Notes under the pieces: generated by a model | What the model saw: only the letters and a program-made list of their open reading frames with translations | What the model was told of the DNA's origin: nothing | Database searches by the model: none | From: Prochilodus magdalenae | Lineage: Eukaryota > Chordata > Actinopteri > Characiformes > Prochilodontidae | Direction: 5' to 3' | DNA length: 64,000 nt | Assembly: GCA_024036415.1 (NCBI GenBank) | Contig: JAMWET010001646.1 | Span: forward strand, 42,501-106,500 | Position numbers and translations under genes: made by a program | In this document: positions 38,095 to 51,400 of the stretch, piece by piece | Numbering within the stretch: the stretch's first letter is position 1 | Layout: the number at the start of each line of letters is the position of its first letter

Positions 38095-41000
38095 GTTAGT
38101 GTCATTTTCTTTCCTTTTGTATCCTGATGTCCTGAATTCACCTCTCTAGTGTGTGCCCTCTCTCTCTCCTCTCTCTTTCTCTCTTTCGCTGTCTGTCTCT
38201 CCTCTTCTTTTGTCTTTTTTATTAGGTGCCACTCAATAACTCTGACACATTAGAGTCATTCCAGTGCACACTGATACTGCTTTAACTTCACAAGGAACGT
38301 CTTGGCCTTTCTGTGCAATGGAAAGGGCGAATTAAATTGTAGGACTTACCTTTTATCCTTCAGGAGATATTGTTTTGTCAAGTGTTGGGACTGCTGTGGT
38401 TAACTGGTATTGATAGAGGTTGAATATCAGCCTACAACAGCTTTTGCTAGCAGAAAAGCATTTTTGGCATTCTTAATTTGTTCATATTGATACCCAATTC
38501 GGACTGACCGCATTGCACTTTCACTGAGAAGTGCCATTATTTGATTGGCCTTCAGAATGACTAACTACTAACTCTGTTGAAATGATTGTCAGAACAGCAA
38601 CAACAGGCCTGTGTGAAACAAATTGGTATACCCATCTAAAAACATGGGAGATATTTTATTTATTCACTACTATTGATGGGCAGTCCAACACTTTTTAGTG
38701 AGTCAGATCAGTTGGCTCAGTAGAGGTCTACAGGCCTGATTATTAATGCCTGCACCCGCCTGATTCAACCACTCATCACGTCCACCTGCATCTGCAAAAT
38801 ATAGAGTGATTCTTTTCCAGTCCTGCCCAAAAAACCTAGCATCCAGCTATTATGATTTTGATCTACCCATCTATACTGTCTTCAATTACAAAAAATAACA
38901 AAACTACTTTCTCAACATTCACATCACTGCTTGTGACCTACTGCACATCAAACATAGCTCTTAAATGACTTTAATAGATGAAATTTTGATAGAACATTTT
39001 TTCCAATCCAGCATCTTTCTCTAAAAAGCTCCATATTGTCATGGAGTGCAGAAAAGGGAACTGCTTGCTTCTAGTCCCTAGATAAAAGTTAGCTACACAA
39101 ATGTTTCCTATCAGGCAGTTGAAAAAAGTGAAGGAAAGTCCATACACGCAAACTGTACAGTTAATTAGAGTATAACCTAAAAAAATATATCACTGTATAT
39201 AGTAAACAACCTGTGTAACTGTGGATGGAGCATCTGAGGCAGAGATTATTCAGAATCTGGTACTGTCTTAGTACACACCTAGTTTATTTGGCCACAACAT
39301 GAGACACCCTCTCACTCCACACACATTTTATTGCACTAACTGTGCACCATTCCGGCTGTAAGACTATTGCCCCTGCGTGTCTTCACAGGTACAGTTACAT
39401 GTGAGAGCGTGGTCTGAAATATTGCCTTTAACTGATGACTTTGATAAAAGCTGTGCTCAGCAGGCCACAGAGAAGGTCATACTGAATTGTTTTAAAGTAC
39501 AGCACATTATAATAGCATGAAACTCACTGAAGCAAGTCTTCAGCTGCTATTACATCTGCAATGACCTCAAGGAATGAAACACTGATTCTGGAAATCCCCT
39601 GAAATCCAATGGCACATCTGGGGTGTAAGGAGGTTGACTGTAGGAAAACATGTGCTACAGGTGTCTTACACCATTGATGTCCTATTATGTAATGGATGTA
39701 AGGGGTGAAGTTGGGGTGATGGTTCAGAGATGGCTAGATAAAATATCATGTTGTTGTTATATTACTAAGAGGAGACCCTGTTCAGGTTTTTATTGGCTGT
39801 TTTCAATTGATTTCATAGTCTGCTTGATGGAGTGGATGATTTTAATTTAATAGTTTTTATTGTTTTTTGTTTACCTTGAGGGCTAAATGAACACATGAAA
39901 CTGCAGGTGTCCAGTTCTGTTTATAAGCCAGATGTTCAGAATTGAAGTGGTGTCTGCGTAAAGTAAGATGTGGGAAAGACAGCAGACTTTTTTTTTTTAT
40001 TTTATTTTTATTTTTATTATTTTATGCTCTTTCTTTGAACCCAGCGGCAAGGGACAACCATGGCTCAGCGGTACCCAATTAAGGGCATAGCAGAGAAGGT
40101 ACCATGTATTTTAGCTTCACGGTCAACTCACAAATCTATGAGTATGGTGCTTCAGAGAGCCTTTACCTGTGGTCTCTCGTCATGGTTGTGCAAGCCAGCT
40201 GCAGAATACTACAACATAAGTACCACAGTAAAACTATTTGCACATTAATGAGCTGTTTAGAATTCCTTTCAGCTGCCTGAAATCATATAAAGTACTTTAA
40301 ATACAGTATGACTGTCACATTGTTTATGCCATCAAATTGCAACATAGATCAACCAAAATCAAGATAATAGATTAACAGATTGCAGATTGCATTTTAAGAT
40401 GCAAATATCAACCTTTTGGCCATTTTTATATCTTATATGATTCTTATTATGCTCCCTCAACAGTGGTCCCCCAACAGTGCAACCATATATGACAAACACG
40501 GTAGTGGACTGTTGCACTGATTAAAGTGTGGGTTGCAGTATATTGATTTTAATGATTTGTTTGTTTGATTGTGCAATTCTTTGATTAATCAAAAAATCTG
40601 TTCTTGAACACTTCAAGCCTGTCAGAATACTAATAGTTTGTAATAAATGTAAAATAAGAATGTAAAGATTTGCATTTTACAGGCTTTTTTTTGCAAAGGC
40701 CAATTTTGTGATAATGCTTCATAAATTATATATGGCATGGTCCTACTATCATGTAGCTGATATAACTATTACTAAGTCATGGTATGAAGCCTTAATATGC
40801 TTAACACATAACAGATACATTCTAAGTCAGAATTAATATCTTAATTTTAAAGACATTTAAGGCCCCTAATTATAAATTGAATGCTGCCATTATGTGATTT
40901 AGACCATTAGACCATTAGACCACTGACGTCTTAAAGCATCTTTAATACTGAGATATTAATATGGTTCCAGGCTTTTGATTCACCCTGTATTTAAATAAAT

Positions 41001-43225
41001 GTGGCCTGATCTGCAGTGGATGTTGATTGGTCATGCAGTGCAGTGTGTTGTGCAGATTTAGAATCTCCTCTGGCGCTCACAGGGAGTCCCAGAGAAATAC
41101 CCGCCACTTGGCTCGCTCTTTGAATAGACGTGTAATTAAAACGGGCGATTCTCCATTAGAGGTGAGAACGTCTCTGCAGCCTCTCTCGAGGTTTCCAGGG
41201 AAATCAGCAAGTAGCATATTTTAGTAAATGCATGGACACTCTTTTAATTATGGACTTGATGAAGTCGCCTTTTCTCTAAAATTAGGCATTAGACGTGACT
41301 GCATTAGTGTTTTATGGCTGTTTTATTTTTGTGCTTTATATTTGGGTGCCCTAGTGTGTAGTACCAGTATAGAGTGTAAATATCCTTTTATGACCCAAAT
41401 TAATGTATGCTGTAATGTATTTAGGCTCCCATTTTTTTAGTGGACACTTTCCCCTAGGCTGATGCCTGTTTTCCACAGATGGGCATAAAAGTTGTGGTGG
41501 GCTCATTCATTATTGGCAAGAACGTCCAATATGCTCAGTATTCATCCTTCAAGAGACTCCCCAGCCCTGTCATATAACAGCCGTTCAATTAAAGTCCAGA
41601 TGTTACCTGCAGATAAAAACAGTGAAGGCTCCAGTCAGATCTCTCATGCAGATTGTAATTATCTTTTCAATTGCTTTCTTTGAAGAGCTTTCACGTTGTC
41701 TTTTAACATATGTGAACTAGGACCAGACACTAAACTGAGAAACACATAATTTCAAGACAGGGTTGCACAGTATTGCCACATCACTTTGCAATAGTGACAA
41801 TCTGACCCATTACACATGCTTTTTAAATGTTTGGAGGAATCAAGACATTCACATCCAACACATATAAACAATTGTGGTCTTAAATAATATAAGTCAGTTC
41901 TTATGTCTGTAATGTGTTTTACATATAATGTAAGGTATATTGAAATAGCACTGTTATTGCATTATGGTATGTTGCCCACATAGTGTAACCCTAACCAGAA
42001 TATTAAAGTAGGCATTCTGGTCTAAAACATTCAATGTGTTATTAGTCATACTATGAAACTGCCTTCAAATTGCTTCAGTAGTTGTAGTAGTAGAATTCCA
42101 GGTTTGATATCCTTTGTTTTGTTTTAATCTATCAGTGTTCTTGCACTACTATATCATCAATACATCAGTGTGCAAAATACCCCTTGAAATATGGGGGGCT
42201 TGCCAATATTGGCAGGCAAGTTCTGTGTTTCCTGGCTGCTAACTCACTTGCCATAGTGGAGCCGATGCTAGAAGCTTCAGTGGCTACAAAATGATTAATT
42301 AACAATTCCTTTTTTGAAAGAGAGTAATTATATTTTTTTTAGATTTACAAATTTCAGAATTTTTGGCATATTGTGAAGTTGTTCACAGTAATAGTATCAT
42401 TGTATTCCAGCCATAATGACAGTTGCAAGGCTATAAAGGACAAACTGGTAAACCAGTTGGCTACAGCACCACCCTGAGCGGAAGACTAGCAGGCGAATTT
42501 GTGTGGAAGTGTACTTTTAATTACTTCTCTAAGCACATTTTTCAATTACTCATGTGGAAATTTGATGGAAAGGAGCCGTTCGGGTTTTTTTGGACATGTC
42601 ACAATGTTTAGCAGAAGCAAAATATTTCAGTGTGATGTTTTCTGCATTACTGTTCAGCTCTGCTTAAAGATATGGCTACACTACACTACAAAGGAACAGA
42701 AGCGCATATGGTAAATTAGAATAGAGATCACAAACACAGTAAATATGTTGCGCCGTGTTAAGGTTGACCAAAATATGCTTAAGGAATGAGAAGCGGAGGA
42801 CGGCAGAGGAAAGGATAGTGAGAGCAAAAGACTTAGTCAGACAGCGTGTGGGTATTATTTCTCTGGGCCTATGACAATGAACCTCTAGGACATTTATTTA
42901 TTTCCTCATGATTAATGCCATCCCCCGTGCTATAAAGCAGCCGGAGGAATAAAGCTGTGAGAAATGTATTACGCTGTCACAAAACATTACCAGGGAAATG
43001 CTAAAGACATAAGCTGCAATAGCTACAATAGAGGCACTGCGGAGCTGCCTCTGCATTACTCTGTCGGATGCAAAATAAGTATTTCACCTGCTCTCCATGG
43101 GCTGCGACATAAAGTAGATATTTTGGCATTTTTAGAAGCTCTTTTCAGCATTGATATAGGTGGGGTTAAATCATTAAGCAGGCATCCCTAAGAAAAACAG
43201 CATGAAGTGCTGAAAAGTTGCACTG

Positions 43226-43577
43226 TGTTGATAGACAAACAGACTGTGACAAGTGTGGAGCTAAAATCAAGGCGAGGTTTATTCAACAGATTTGTAATCA
43301 AACACGAGCAAGGCAGACATAAGAAAAGGGCAAGGCAGACATCAGAGTGAAGAAACAGGCAGGCGACAAAACCAGGCAAACAATCAGACCAGCAAAAGTA
43401 CCAAAAAGGGCAGAGACAAAAGAGTAAATCATAAAATCAGAATAAAGTCAAAACCAAAGTAGCAAACAAGAGTAATAGCAGAGGGAACCACTCAGTCAGC
43501 ACAGAGTGGCAATACAAGGGTCTAGAAAGACAAGACAAGGATCTAGAAAGCGGAATGGGATTGGGAGATGGCGGACA
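43226..43577 (-). repeat. 3' LTR of the gypsy element
   Basis: Aligns with the right LTR from TGTTGATAGACA onward, including GGCGAGGTTTATTCAACA and CACAGAGTGGCAATAC. It lacks about 80 bp present in the right copy between CAATAC and the CTAGAA(AG/CA)CGGAA(T/C)GGGATT segment; the lost part contains the TATA box. The inner boundary is uncertain because it borders a deletion. Confidence 0.75.
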
Positions 43578-45738
43578 TTATGACCACGTAACCAGGAACG
43601 TTGGAGGGGGCATCATGACGATGCTTATCGGCCTGGCACATATTACGGTGTAGAACCGTCTCAATGCGCTGGTGGTTCTCCTCCCAAACCTCCTCACTCC
43701 TCCTCATCCAGTGTTTTACAGAGGGCACATCTAAAGGCTAAAACAGACCAAGGCATTAATGGAGGTTGATAACCCAGCATACATTAATTTGGTGTGATGG
43801 AGGTGGCAGAACTGATGAGTGAGTTTTGTGTGATTTTATTTCCCCAGGGTATGTATGTAGACCAATCATTTTGGTTGTTATGACAATAAAGCCTTAAGAA
43901 TTTACTAAGTTCCTGATTTACTCTCACTCTGACCATTGGATTGGGGATAACAGAGGTAAGACAGACATTGAGCCTCTCCCTGAATGCAGCCCACACTTGA
44001 GAGTACCCTTCTCTGACACAATGTCTTCAGAAACATATGACTAAACAGGGTCCCAGCAGGGGGAAAACCCTGACACCTCCGATCAACCACCGTAAGTATC
44101 ACAGTGTTACCTTGTGAATTAGGCAGATGTGTAATGAAATCGACTGCAATGTGTAACCAAGGACGAGATGGGATTGGAAGAGGCATTAATTAGCCAGCAG
44201 GAGGAGTCCGTGGAGTTCTGCATTGTGAACAAGTGGAGCATGAGGTGGCAAAACGTCATGAAGACATGCTTTCCCCAAAACTAACTGAACTGTTCTGTTC
44301 TCCCCAGGATGTCCGGAGGTGAGCAATGAATGGGCCCAGGTGGTTAGTCTAAGATGGCTAGGAACGTACATTTTACCAGATGGACAGGTTTCAGGAGGTG
44401 AATGTTCAGAATTACTATGGTCAATCTCGTAATATATTTTCCAACAAACAGGAGCTACAACAACCTTGGGAGCCAGTATGGGTTTGGGATTGAGGAGAGC
44501 AGTGTCGTTAGTGTTTATATATGAGATAGCGAATCAGCTTTAGTATTGTGGGAACCTGGAGGGTAAGTAATTTAAGTCAAAGCGGGAAAAGAATAGAGAT
44601 CAACCAGCCTGCGGGGCAGGTGAAGTTTTGCATAAAGTAATTATTCTAGGTTTTTGTGGTCGGTTAGTACCAGGAAAGGATGTTGGGCACCCTCTAGCCA
44701 ATGACTCCTTCAAGGCGAGCTTCATGACTAAAAATTCTCGACTCCCGATCCCATATTTATGTTCTGCAGGGCTCAATTTATAGAAAAGAAAGCAATAGGG
44801 TACAACTTTTTGTGAGAGTAGTGATGTTTTGACAAGACAGCTCCGACACCCAGATTAGAAGCATCTGCTTCTACAACGAAAAGTTCTAAGGGGTCGGGGT
44901 GTTTTAATAAAGGCACAGAGGTTAATCATTGTTTAAGATCTTTTGAATTCTGATTCAGCCTGAGTGTTCCATGCTAAACGCTTGCCATTACCCGTTAACA
45001 AGGAAGTAAGGTGTGCTGCGACAAAACTGTAATTTTGAATAAACCAAAAGTTAGCAAAACCTAGGAACCTCTGGAGATCTCAAAAATCACAGAGTGGAGT
45101 GTTTCAAAATCACAAGTGTTTTGACCTTACGGTCATCCATGACTACACCCTCTGGACTAATGACATAACCGAGGAATGAAGTAGAGTGTAGATGAAATTC
45201 ACATTTTTCACCCTGGATAAGGAGCTGATGTTCAAGGGGACGTGTGAGTACCTGCCTAACATGTTGCATACGAGTGGAATAATCGGGTGAATAAATCTAA
45301 ATAATGTCTATGTAGGCAATAACTGGCCTAGCATGAGGCCGGAGGACACCATTAATGTATGCTTGGAAAATGGACGGAGCATTTCACAAACCATAGTGCC
45401 CCCTAGTGGTGAGGAGAAAGTTTTCAGTTAAATTAAATTGTAAGCTCTGCGGAGGTCTAAGTTAGTGAACATAGTGGCTCCTCTAAGCTGTTCAAGAGGT
45501 ACAGGGACCAAGGGAGTGGATAAGTGTAAGGTTTTGGAATTGAGTTGGGACCTCTCTAATCAATGCACGGTCTGAGACATCCATCCTCCTTCTTCACAAA
45601 AAAGAAGGCAGCATCCACAGGTGACGTAGTATAAACAGAGTCCTCTATGAAACTGAAGAAGCCTTTCGGCTCAAGTGAGCCAAGATGAATCAACTTGTAA
45701 CGGTTGATTACATGTATTTTACTATTGCGCATGCGCAC
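43543..45738 (-). pseudogene. gypsy pol remnant (reverse transcriptase, RNase H, integrase)
   Basis: In minus-strand order: a reverse transcriptase start (FFFVKKEDGCLRPCID, about 45560-45620); finger/palm pieces around 45440-45520; the catalytic region near 45300-45325, where the usual YIDD reads YIDI and is followed by a TAG; then [19 protein letters not shown] at 45110-45190. RNase H-like pieces follow at 44700-45070. Integrase zinc-binding remnants (SGHPGENRTVQLVLGK) lie at 44270-44330. The core has [15 protein letters not shown] (first Asp) and YPQSNGQSE (Glu), and a C-terminal ETVLHRNMCQADKHRHD lies at about 43620-43670. Stops and frameshifts interrupt every domain, and the altered active site means no polymerase function. 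I describe the breaks only. Confidence 0.85.
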
Positions 45739-45947
45739 TGAGCTGTAGCTCTATGCGCGGGACGAAGTAGCTAGTTGTAGCATAGCCTCCTGTCTGATGC
45801 ACGTACTTCTAAGTTACTCTGGACAGTAATGGTGAGATGTGTTGGTTACTTGCGCCATTAAACGCCACTTCTACCCCTCATGGCGTGTGTCCTGGACGTG
45901 TGTCTTCAGAGAGTCCCGGGACCAGTGCCTTTTCCCCTTTCACACAG
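45698..45947 (+). mobile_element. Possible nested solo LTR inside the gypsy element
   Basis: This ~250-bp block interrupts the gag-pol region and does not fit gypsy coding sequence. It begins TGTAACGGTTGATTACATGT, has a CpG-rich promoter-like part with a perfect NRF1-type palindrome TGCGCATGCGCA at 45726-45737, and ends CCTTTTCCCCTTTCACACAG. The TG start and its position inside another element suggest an inserted LTR, but no target duplication is clear and the family is unknown. Confidence 0.35.
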
Positions 45948-46326
45948 AAAATGAAATCATATATATCATTCTTATAGACAGCCCAAACCGCAGTGGCCCA
46001 ATCCAAAACCTTACCAGATAAACGTGAATGACAAAAGAGATACGGGATTTATCGGTACTAGGTGGAGAATTAGCAAAGTAAATGGAACATTGCAACAAGA
46101 AACTATGACACTGATTAGGGGAGCCATCAAACTTATCTGGTTTACTGACTGGCAATGGATTAGGCATTGGAGGAGCGACTAACGCATGATCAGTAGCAGA
46201 TGTACTTACTGAGAATTGGTCTGAGAGGAAACTTCCAAGGTTATCAGAAATTTGAGATAGCTGAAAGTGTTGTTCCATTTGTTGCTGTGCCAGAATACCA
46301 ACTGAACTAGTAAGGGAATGAAACAA
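45940..46326 (-). pseudogene. gypsy gag remnant
   Basis: About 128 codons remain open. They hold a Gln-rich N-terminal part (GILAQQQMEQHFQLSQ) and the segment PLPVSKPDKFDGSPNQCHSF, which matches the conserved start of the vertebrate gypsy gag core (PxxFxGxxxxCxxFL). The frame ends at the edge of an unrelated block at about 45698-45947. An upstream short start (MAELKDPH near 46390) runs into a stop. The zinc knuckle was not found. Confidence 0.7.
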
Positions 46327-46419
46327 CCGGCTGTGTTGACCGAGCAGCCGACCCTGATTACCAACAGCTCAATGAGGGTCTTTTAGCTCAGCCATCACTG
46401 TTTTTATGGTGAAGTATTC

Positions 46420-46817
46420 TGTTGATGGACAGATTGTGATGACCGCTGAGCTAAAATAAAGGCGAGGTTTATTCAACACGGTTGTAAACACATCAGCAAC
46501 AAGAGCAAGGCGGACATAACAAAAGGGGTAAGGTAGAGTCAGAGTGAAGAAACATGCCGACGTCAAAACCATGCAAAGAATCAGACCAACAAGAGTACCA
46601 AAAAGGGCAAAGATGAAAGAGTAAATCAGCAAATAAGAAAAAAGACAAAACGAGAGTAATAGCAGAGAGAGACGCTCAGTAAGCACAGAGTGGCAATACT
46701 TTGCAATGAGCAGTGTGAGAGAGGAGCATTTATACAAACACACTAAATTAACAACAGATGTGTGAGCAATACTCTGGTGACTCTAGAACACGGAACGGGA
46801 TTAGGAGATGGCAGACA
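46420..46817 (-). repeat. 5' LTR of the gypsy element
   Basis: Begins (plus orientation) TGTTGATGGACAGATTGTGA and shares its body with the left LTR. It contains GAGGAGCATTTATACAAACA, which is a TATA box on the minus strand. Homology to the left copy stops after GGAGATGGCAGACA. The true outer edge may lie slightly further right, because the left copy is truncated on that side. A C-run follows at 46869-46882. Confidence 0.75.
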
Positions 46818-48360
46818 TGTGATAGTGACGTCTTCGGGTGGTAGGTTATGGTAAATCGAGTCCAGAACCCCCCCCCCCCATAATGTAAAAGATCTATTGC
46901 AATAAACGCTATAAGAACACATCCATATCAGTCAAATATCATATTCCGCTATCTTTTGTCTTTTACTGGATGCTTTATATAAAAAAAATTTAATATCTCA
47001 AATCTAAAACCTTTCTAAAAATCTGATTAGTGTCTACAATACAGTTTAATTTTAGTTGGCATCATTTTAAACGAGAAGAACAAGACAATATAAAAAAGCT
47101 ATTGTGTTCTTGTAGCATGGTAACAGTACTCAGTATACAGGAGTTTATTTCCCCAAGTATCATCAATTACCCTGTTACCATAATAAATATATTGTGCTAT
47201 AGAATTTGGTCATTACTGTCTAGCACTTTGCTTTAAAATATATGCTTTAAAGCATTAAAATAGCTTGACTTAGTTGTAGCTGCTCGGAGCAGAAGGGTAA
47301 AGGGTTGCTGTTTAATTTTGCTGACGTCACATCTGGAGCTGCGCATGTTCTATAGCACCAGCTGCTGCCTTTTTTACTGCAGATGTTTATAACAAGTGTT
47401 GAATCCCGGGTTTAACCACAGTTTAACCACATTATGTTGTTTTTCTACTTGCTGTCTGTGTTTTTTGGACATGCGCTGAAAAGGAAAGGAATGAAAGGAA
47501 GCACGTGTGTGTGTGTGTGTATGTGTGTGCTCCAGAAAGTCTTAGATGTACGTCAGCAGAGATGCTGGTAGAAATTTTGGGCACCTTGAAAATGTCATGG
47601 ATTTGTTTTTGCCTTATCCTACTTGCCATAGCTGAATCTGTGAAAACCTATAAATAGGAAAAAACATAGAATCAGCACCATTATTTTAATATACAACAAG
47701 TTGTGAATATGAGTGTAAGCAGCATGTCTGTATGCAACTGTAATGTTTGTGCAACCTCAAATTGCAGCACTGCATCTTGGCTGTTGAAATACTTCGTATA
47801 TCAGTACTTGGTGATAACCTGTTTTTGACTAGGCTAGGACAGATACATTATTTAAAGCCCACTACAATTACCTATAACACGGTATTAGATCATGACATTC
47901 AATCATGGAACCATATGCCATTTTTCTCCTCATGTACAGTGGTCAAGAAAGCAGAACAACTAAATACCAAACTACACTCATGGGATATGGAGTTTTGTTT
48001 AAACATTCCTGCTATCATCATTTCCAAATGCAGTTACTAAAACTGCGTGTCATAATAACATCCCACAGGAATACGTCCCTTCAATCAGTAGAAAAACATG
48101 CTGATGTGTGGGGGTAGCATTCTTAGCAAGTGAAGTATGCAGTTCAAGCAGTTGGAAGATTGGGGAGGGGTTGCATTGTATGGCTACTGCGAAGCAGGAT
48201 GGTCTTACTGATGTATTGCATGCCATATTGAACTCATTGTGCTTATATTACCATAGCACGCTGTTGGCAGCAGTGGGTAGATTAAAGCTTGGACCAGCAA
48301 CATGATCTGGATCTGGGAAAGCTACATGAATGGGGAGTGGTTAGCAAACATGGCGGCCTG

Positions 48361-48480
48361 GAGCCATACTCAGAGACACTATTTCTGTATGTGTAGCTCA
48401 ATAAATATTGCCCATATCAGTCTACATCATCATGTGTTGTACCGGGTAACTTTTACCTTCCTTCCAAATAGCATAGCAAC
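48361..48480 (+). repeat. Copy of the transposon 3' end found inverted at 55005-55110
   Basis: CAGAGACACTATTTCTGTAT followed by GTGTAGCTCAATAAATATTG, then, after a diverged middle, TTACCTTCCTTCCAAATAGCATAGCAAC. The same order of blocks appears in reverse complement at 55005-55110. Sequence upstream of 48361 does not visibly match the other copy. Confidence 0.7.
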
Positions 48481-51400
48481 ACTTTCGTTTGAGTTAAACA
48501 ATTCTTTTGACGATGAGTTTAATTAAGTGTTAATCTGTTTAAAGGCAGTTGCTGAGGTCATCTTCCTGTTTGGCAGCTTCTTGAATTGTTCCATTTCATC
48601 TTAAATGGTGCAGAAGCTACAGTCTGGCACCTTGGACATCATAACAACTGCAGTGCATTTTAAGGTGGAATGGAAAAATTTGAACAAGAAGCTGGCCAAC
48701 AGGAAGCTGACTTCAGCTGGAAGCATTGCAGTGGGCATTGTATCCGAAGTAGTCTGTAATTATAATTAATGCGTGAAGTGTCAGGAATCTTTCAGTGAGC
48801 CTGAAAATCACATGTACCTTGTTTGTATGCACTTGTCTTTTTGGTGCAATGAACCTAATTCTCCAACTGCTGCCACTACTGGCGAGTTGTGTATGTGTGT
48901 GTAGAGGTACACTTCAATATTTCATATATACATACCGTGTGGATGATACTATTGAGGTGTTTGGGAGTGTGTTAAGGGGTGGGGTGTGTTGTGTGTGGGT
49001 GGTCTCGGTAAGCTCCTCCCTGCTGCTCTGTTTGCATGTGTGCCCTCTGTACTGAGTGTGCAGTAGTCATGGTCAAATTGTGTGCAGACAGAGAGATGAA
49101 GAGAGTGGTCACAATCACAGCTCACTGCCAACACTGCCTTCACCTGTCTGACACTCTGACACCTCCACTCAGCCACGCATGCCTTTATCTCTCCAGCAGC
49201 TCGGATACACGCTCACAGTCTCCTCCGCCTCAGCGCTGACACTGCAGACGAGCTACATGGAGAACAATGGGAAAAGGCTTTGTGTTGGAAGTCATTAGAC
49301 ATGCTCTGCAGTGTGGAGTAAAGGATATGAATAGGTAGCTTCCAGTTTGCAATACCTCCTCTGTTGGTAATTTAATAGAATACTCAGTAGTAATAGGGAT
49401 GTAAAAATGCATCTGTAGGCAATGTGCTGATTTTGGAAGGTTATAATTGATTTGATTAAAATTGAAGTTTTTCAAAACCACTGAGCTGTAAACCAAATAT
49501 TTCAGGGTGGTTTGTATGAATTTATGCATTACAGAGAAATTAATTAGCTTAGAACTTCTAATTGTGTTTACACTGTTTATTCAAGTACTATCTCAGTAAC
49601 AGCTGTGTATATGTATGTTATCTGACTGAGTATTAACTCACAGATCACAGCTTGTTAATGTCTCTGGACCTTATTCCACTACCTCATTTCCAGAAATCAG
49701 TGCTGTGTCTGTGCTTCAGTGGCCTACCTGTAGTCTTTTGTTCCTTGTTGCACTTTGGTTGTTTCACTCCACTATGTATTATACATGGCTGGAATGGCTG
49801 TAAAAGCCTCTTGACTTGCCTTGATGTCAACAAATCAAACATGGTAATTTAATTTAATCTAAATAGAGGTAGTACAGTTTACTTTAAGCACAGTGTTGTA
49901 TCAGTTAGCTCTGTTAGCTCATTAGCTCATCTGAAGAGGCAGCCTCAAGTTCTTAAGCACAATACCCTACTAAATGTATTTATTTCACACGCTGCTAAAT
50001 TTTTATGAAATAAAATTTTTTGGTCGTGTTGTTAGCATCAAGCTAATGTTAGCATTGTAACAAATTTGTCGTCTGATTCTTCTGATTAGCTACTACAACA
50101 TGGCCTAGTTCAGAAGTGTTAGAACTATACAGCAGCAGCTATTTGGACATGAAATGTCAGTTGTGATACAATAAAACTGCTGCAATAGCTAGTGTAATGA
50201 GTTTCAGTAATTAAGAAGGTTACACTGTCCCTGATGTCTGAGCACCCTGAGATTTTCAGTAACAACTCACTCATAATTTAACCACGACCAGTTCCGCTCC
50301 TGCTAGCAGGCCTGTCCCTCCATATTAATTCAGAATATCTCTCGCCCCACGTCACCATCAATCTCTAATCCAGTTAAGAGAGTGAGGCCAGTGGATCACA
50401 GCCTTATTATAAAGATGATTCCTCTAATACAGTTCAGATAGAATACTGTAGTGCCCCATGTGTCCAAGTACACTTTCGTGGCCTACACTTATAGTCCTAT
50501 ATTTAATGTATTAGAGATATCTTTTCATGAGAGCTCAAAAATAGAAACTACATTCAAAGCTCATTCAGACCTGCGCCTGTTCTTCTCTGAGCACTTTTAT
50601 TGACACGTTGAAGTATCTCAGTGGTGGCTAATCCAAATCTGTTATTGGAGCACGTTTGCCTGAGTAATGAGAAGGATTTGTCGGAGTGCGTCTAACCACA
50701 CCATATTTACAGTGGGAAATCAGCATGGACCTCTGATTTAAAGCAGTCGTAAATTGCTACCAGAGGCAAAGTGCTTCCGCCATTTATTATGTTACTACAG
50801 TCGTTCGTTTTGCTGCCATTACTAATTCATTAGCATGACACTATGCTGTGTGGCAGCGCCGAAATTTGTCTAAGTGTTTTTTTTTCCTATTGATTATGCA
50901 GGGGCTACTCTGGCTCGCTGGTTGTTTGAGTGCTTGGCTCGCCTGCTGTTTCTGCCCCCGCTATAAACCAGTGTTAATTACTCTAATCAGAATCTACTTA
51001 GAAGGGCATTTCTGACTTCTGTAAGACTAAAGGGCAGTGCGTAACATCCTCACCCCTGATTTATAATGTCAGTGGTCCCGTGTGGTCTGGTGTGTAAGGC
51101 CTTTCTTTCTTCTGAATCAGGTGTGTTTTGTTTGGTTTGCACCATGGAGCGTATGATTATGATTACAGGCAGATGACAGCTGCTCCCCTGGCACACAGAT
51201 TCTCTGTGCAAACAGGCAAAATAATCACACCTCTGAGAAAATCTCTGAATGTGCGCAGGGAATGCAGTGTGAACAGTCACACTGTGATTAGATTGTGTGA
51301 TTGTCAAGAAAAAGATGGTAGACATGTCAGACTGTATGAATGCGCGTTTTGCAAAAGCACATCCGGAATGCACATCCTAACAAGGCTAATATCATGGAAA

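Larger units (their letters stand above)
43226..46817 (-). mobile_element. Decayed Ty3/gypsy LTR retrotransposon
   Basis: Two related LTR segments (43226-43577 and 46420-46817) flank about 2.8 kb. On the minus strand this interior reads gag remnant, reverse transcriptase, RNase H-like region and integrase, the Ty3/gypsy order. All frames are interrupted. The interior is shorter than a typical element because of deletions, including loss of sequence between the integrase C-terminus (near 43600) and the left LTR. Both LTRs have the same sense, with a TATAAATGC box on the minus strand of the right LTR near 46727-46735. No clean target duplication was found. The element lies antisense to PITPNM3. 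Confidence 0.85.

Noticed and set aside
43221..46822. Target-site duplication of the gypsy element
   Set aside because: The five bases outside the two LTRs (CACTG and TGTGA) do not match, and the outer edges are uncertain after deletions.
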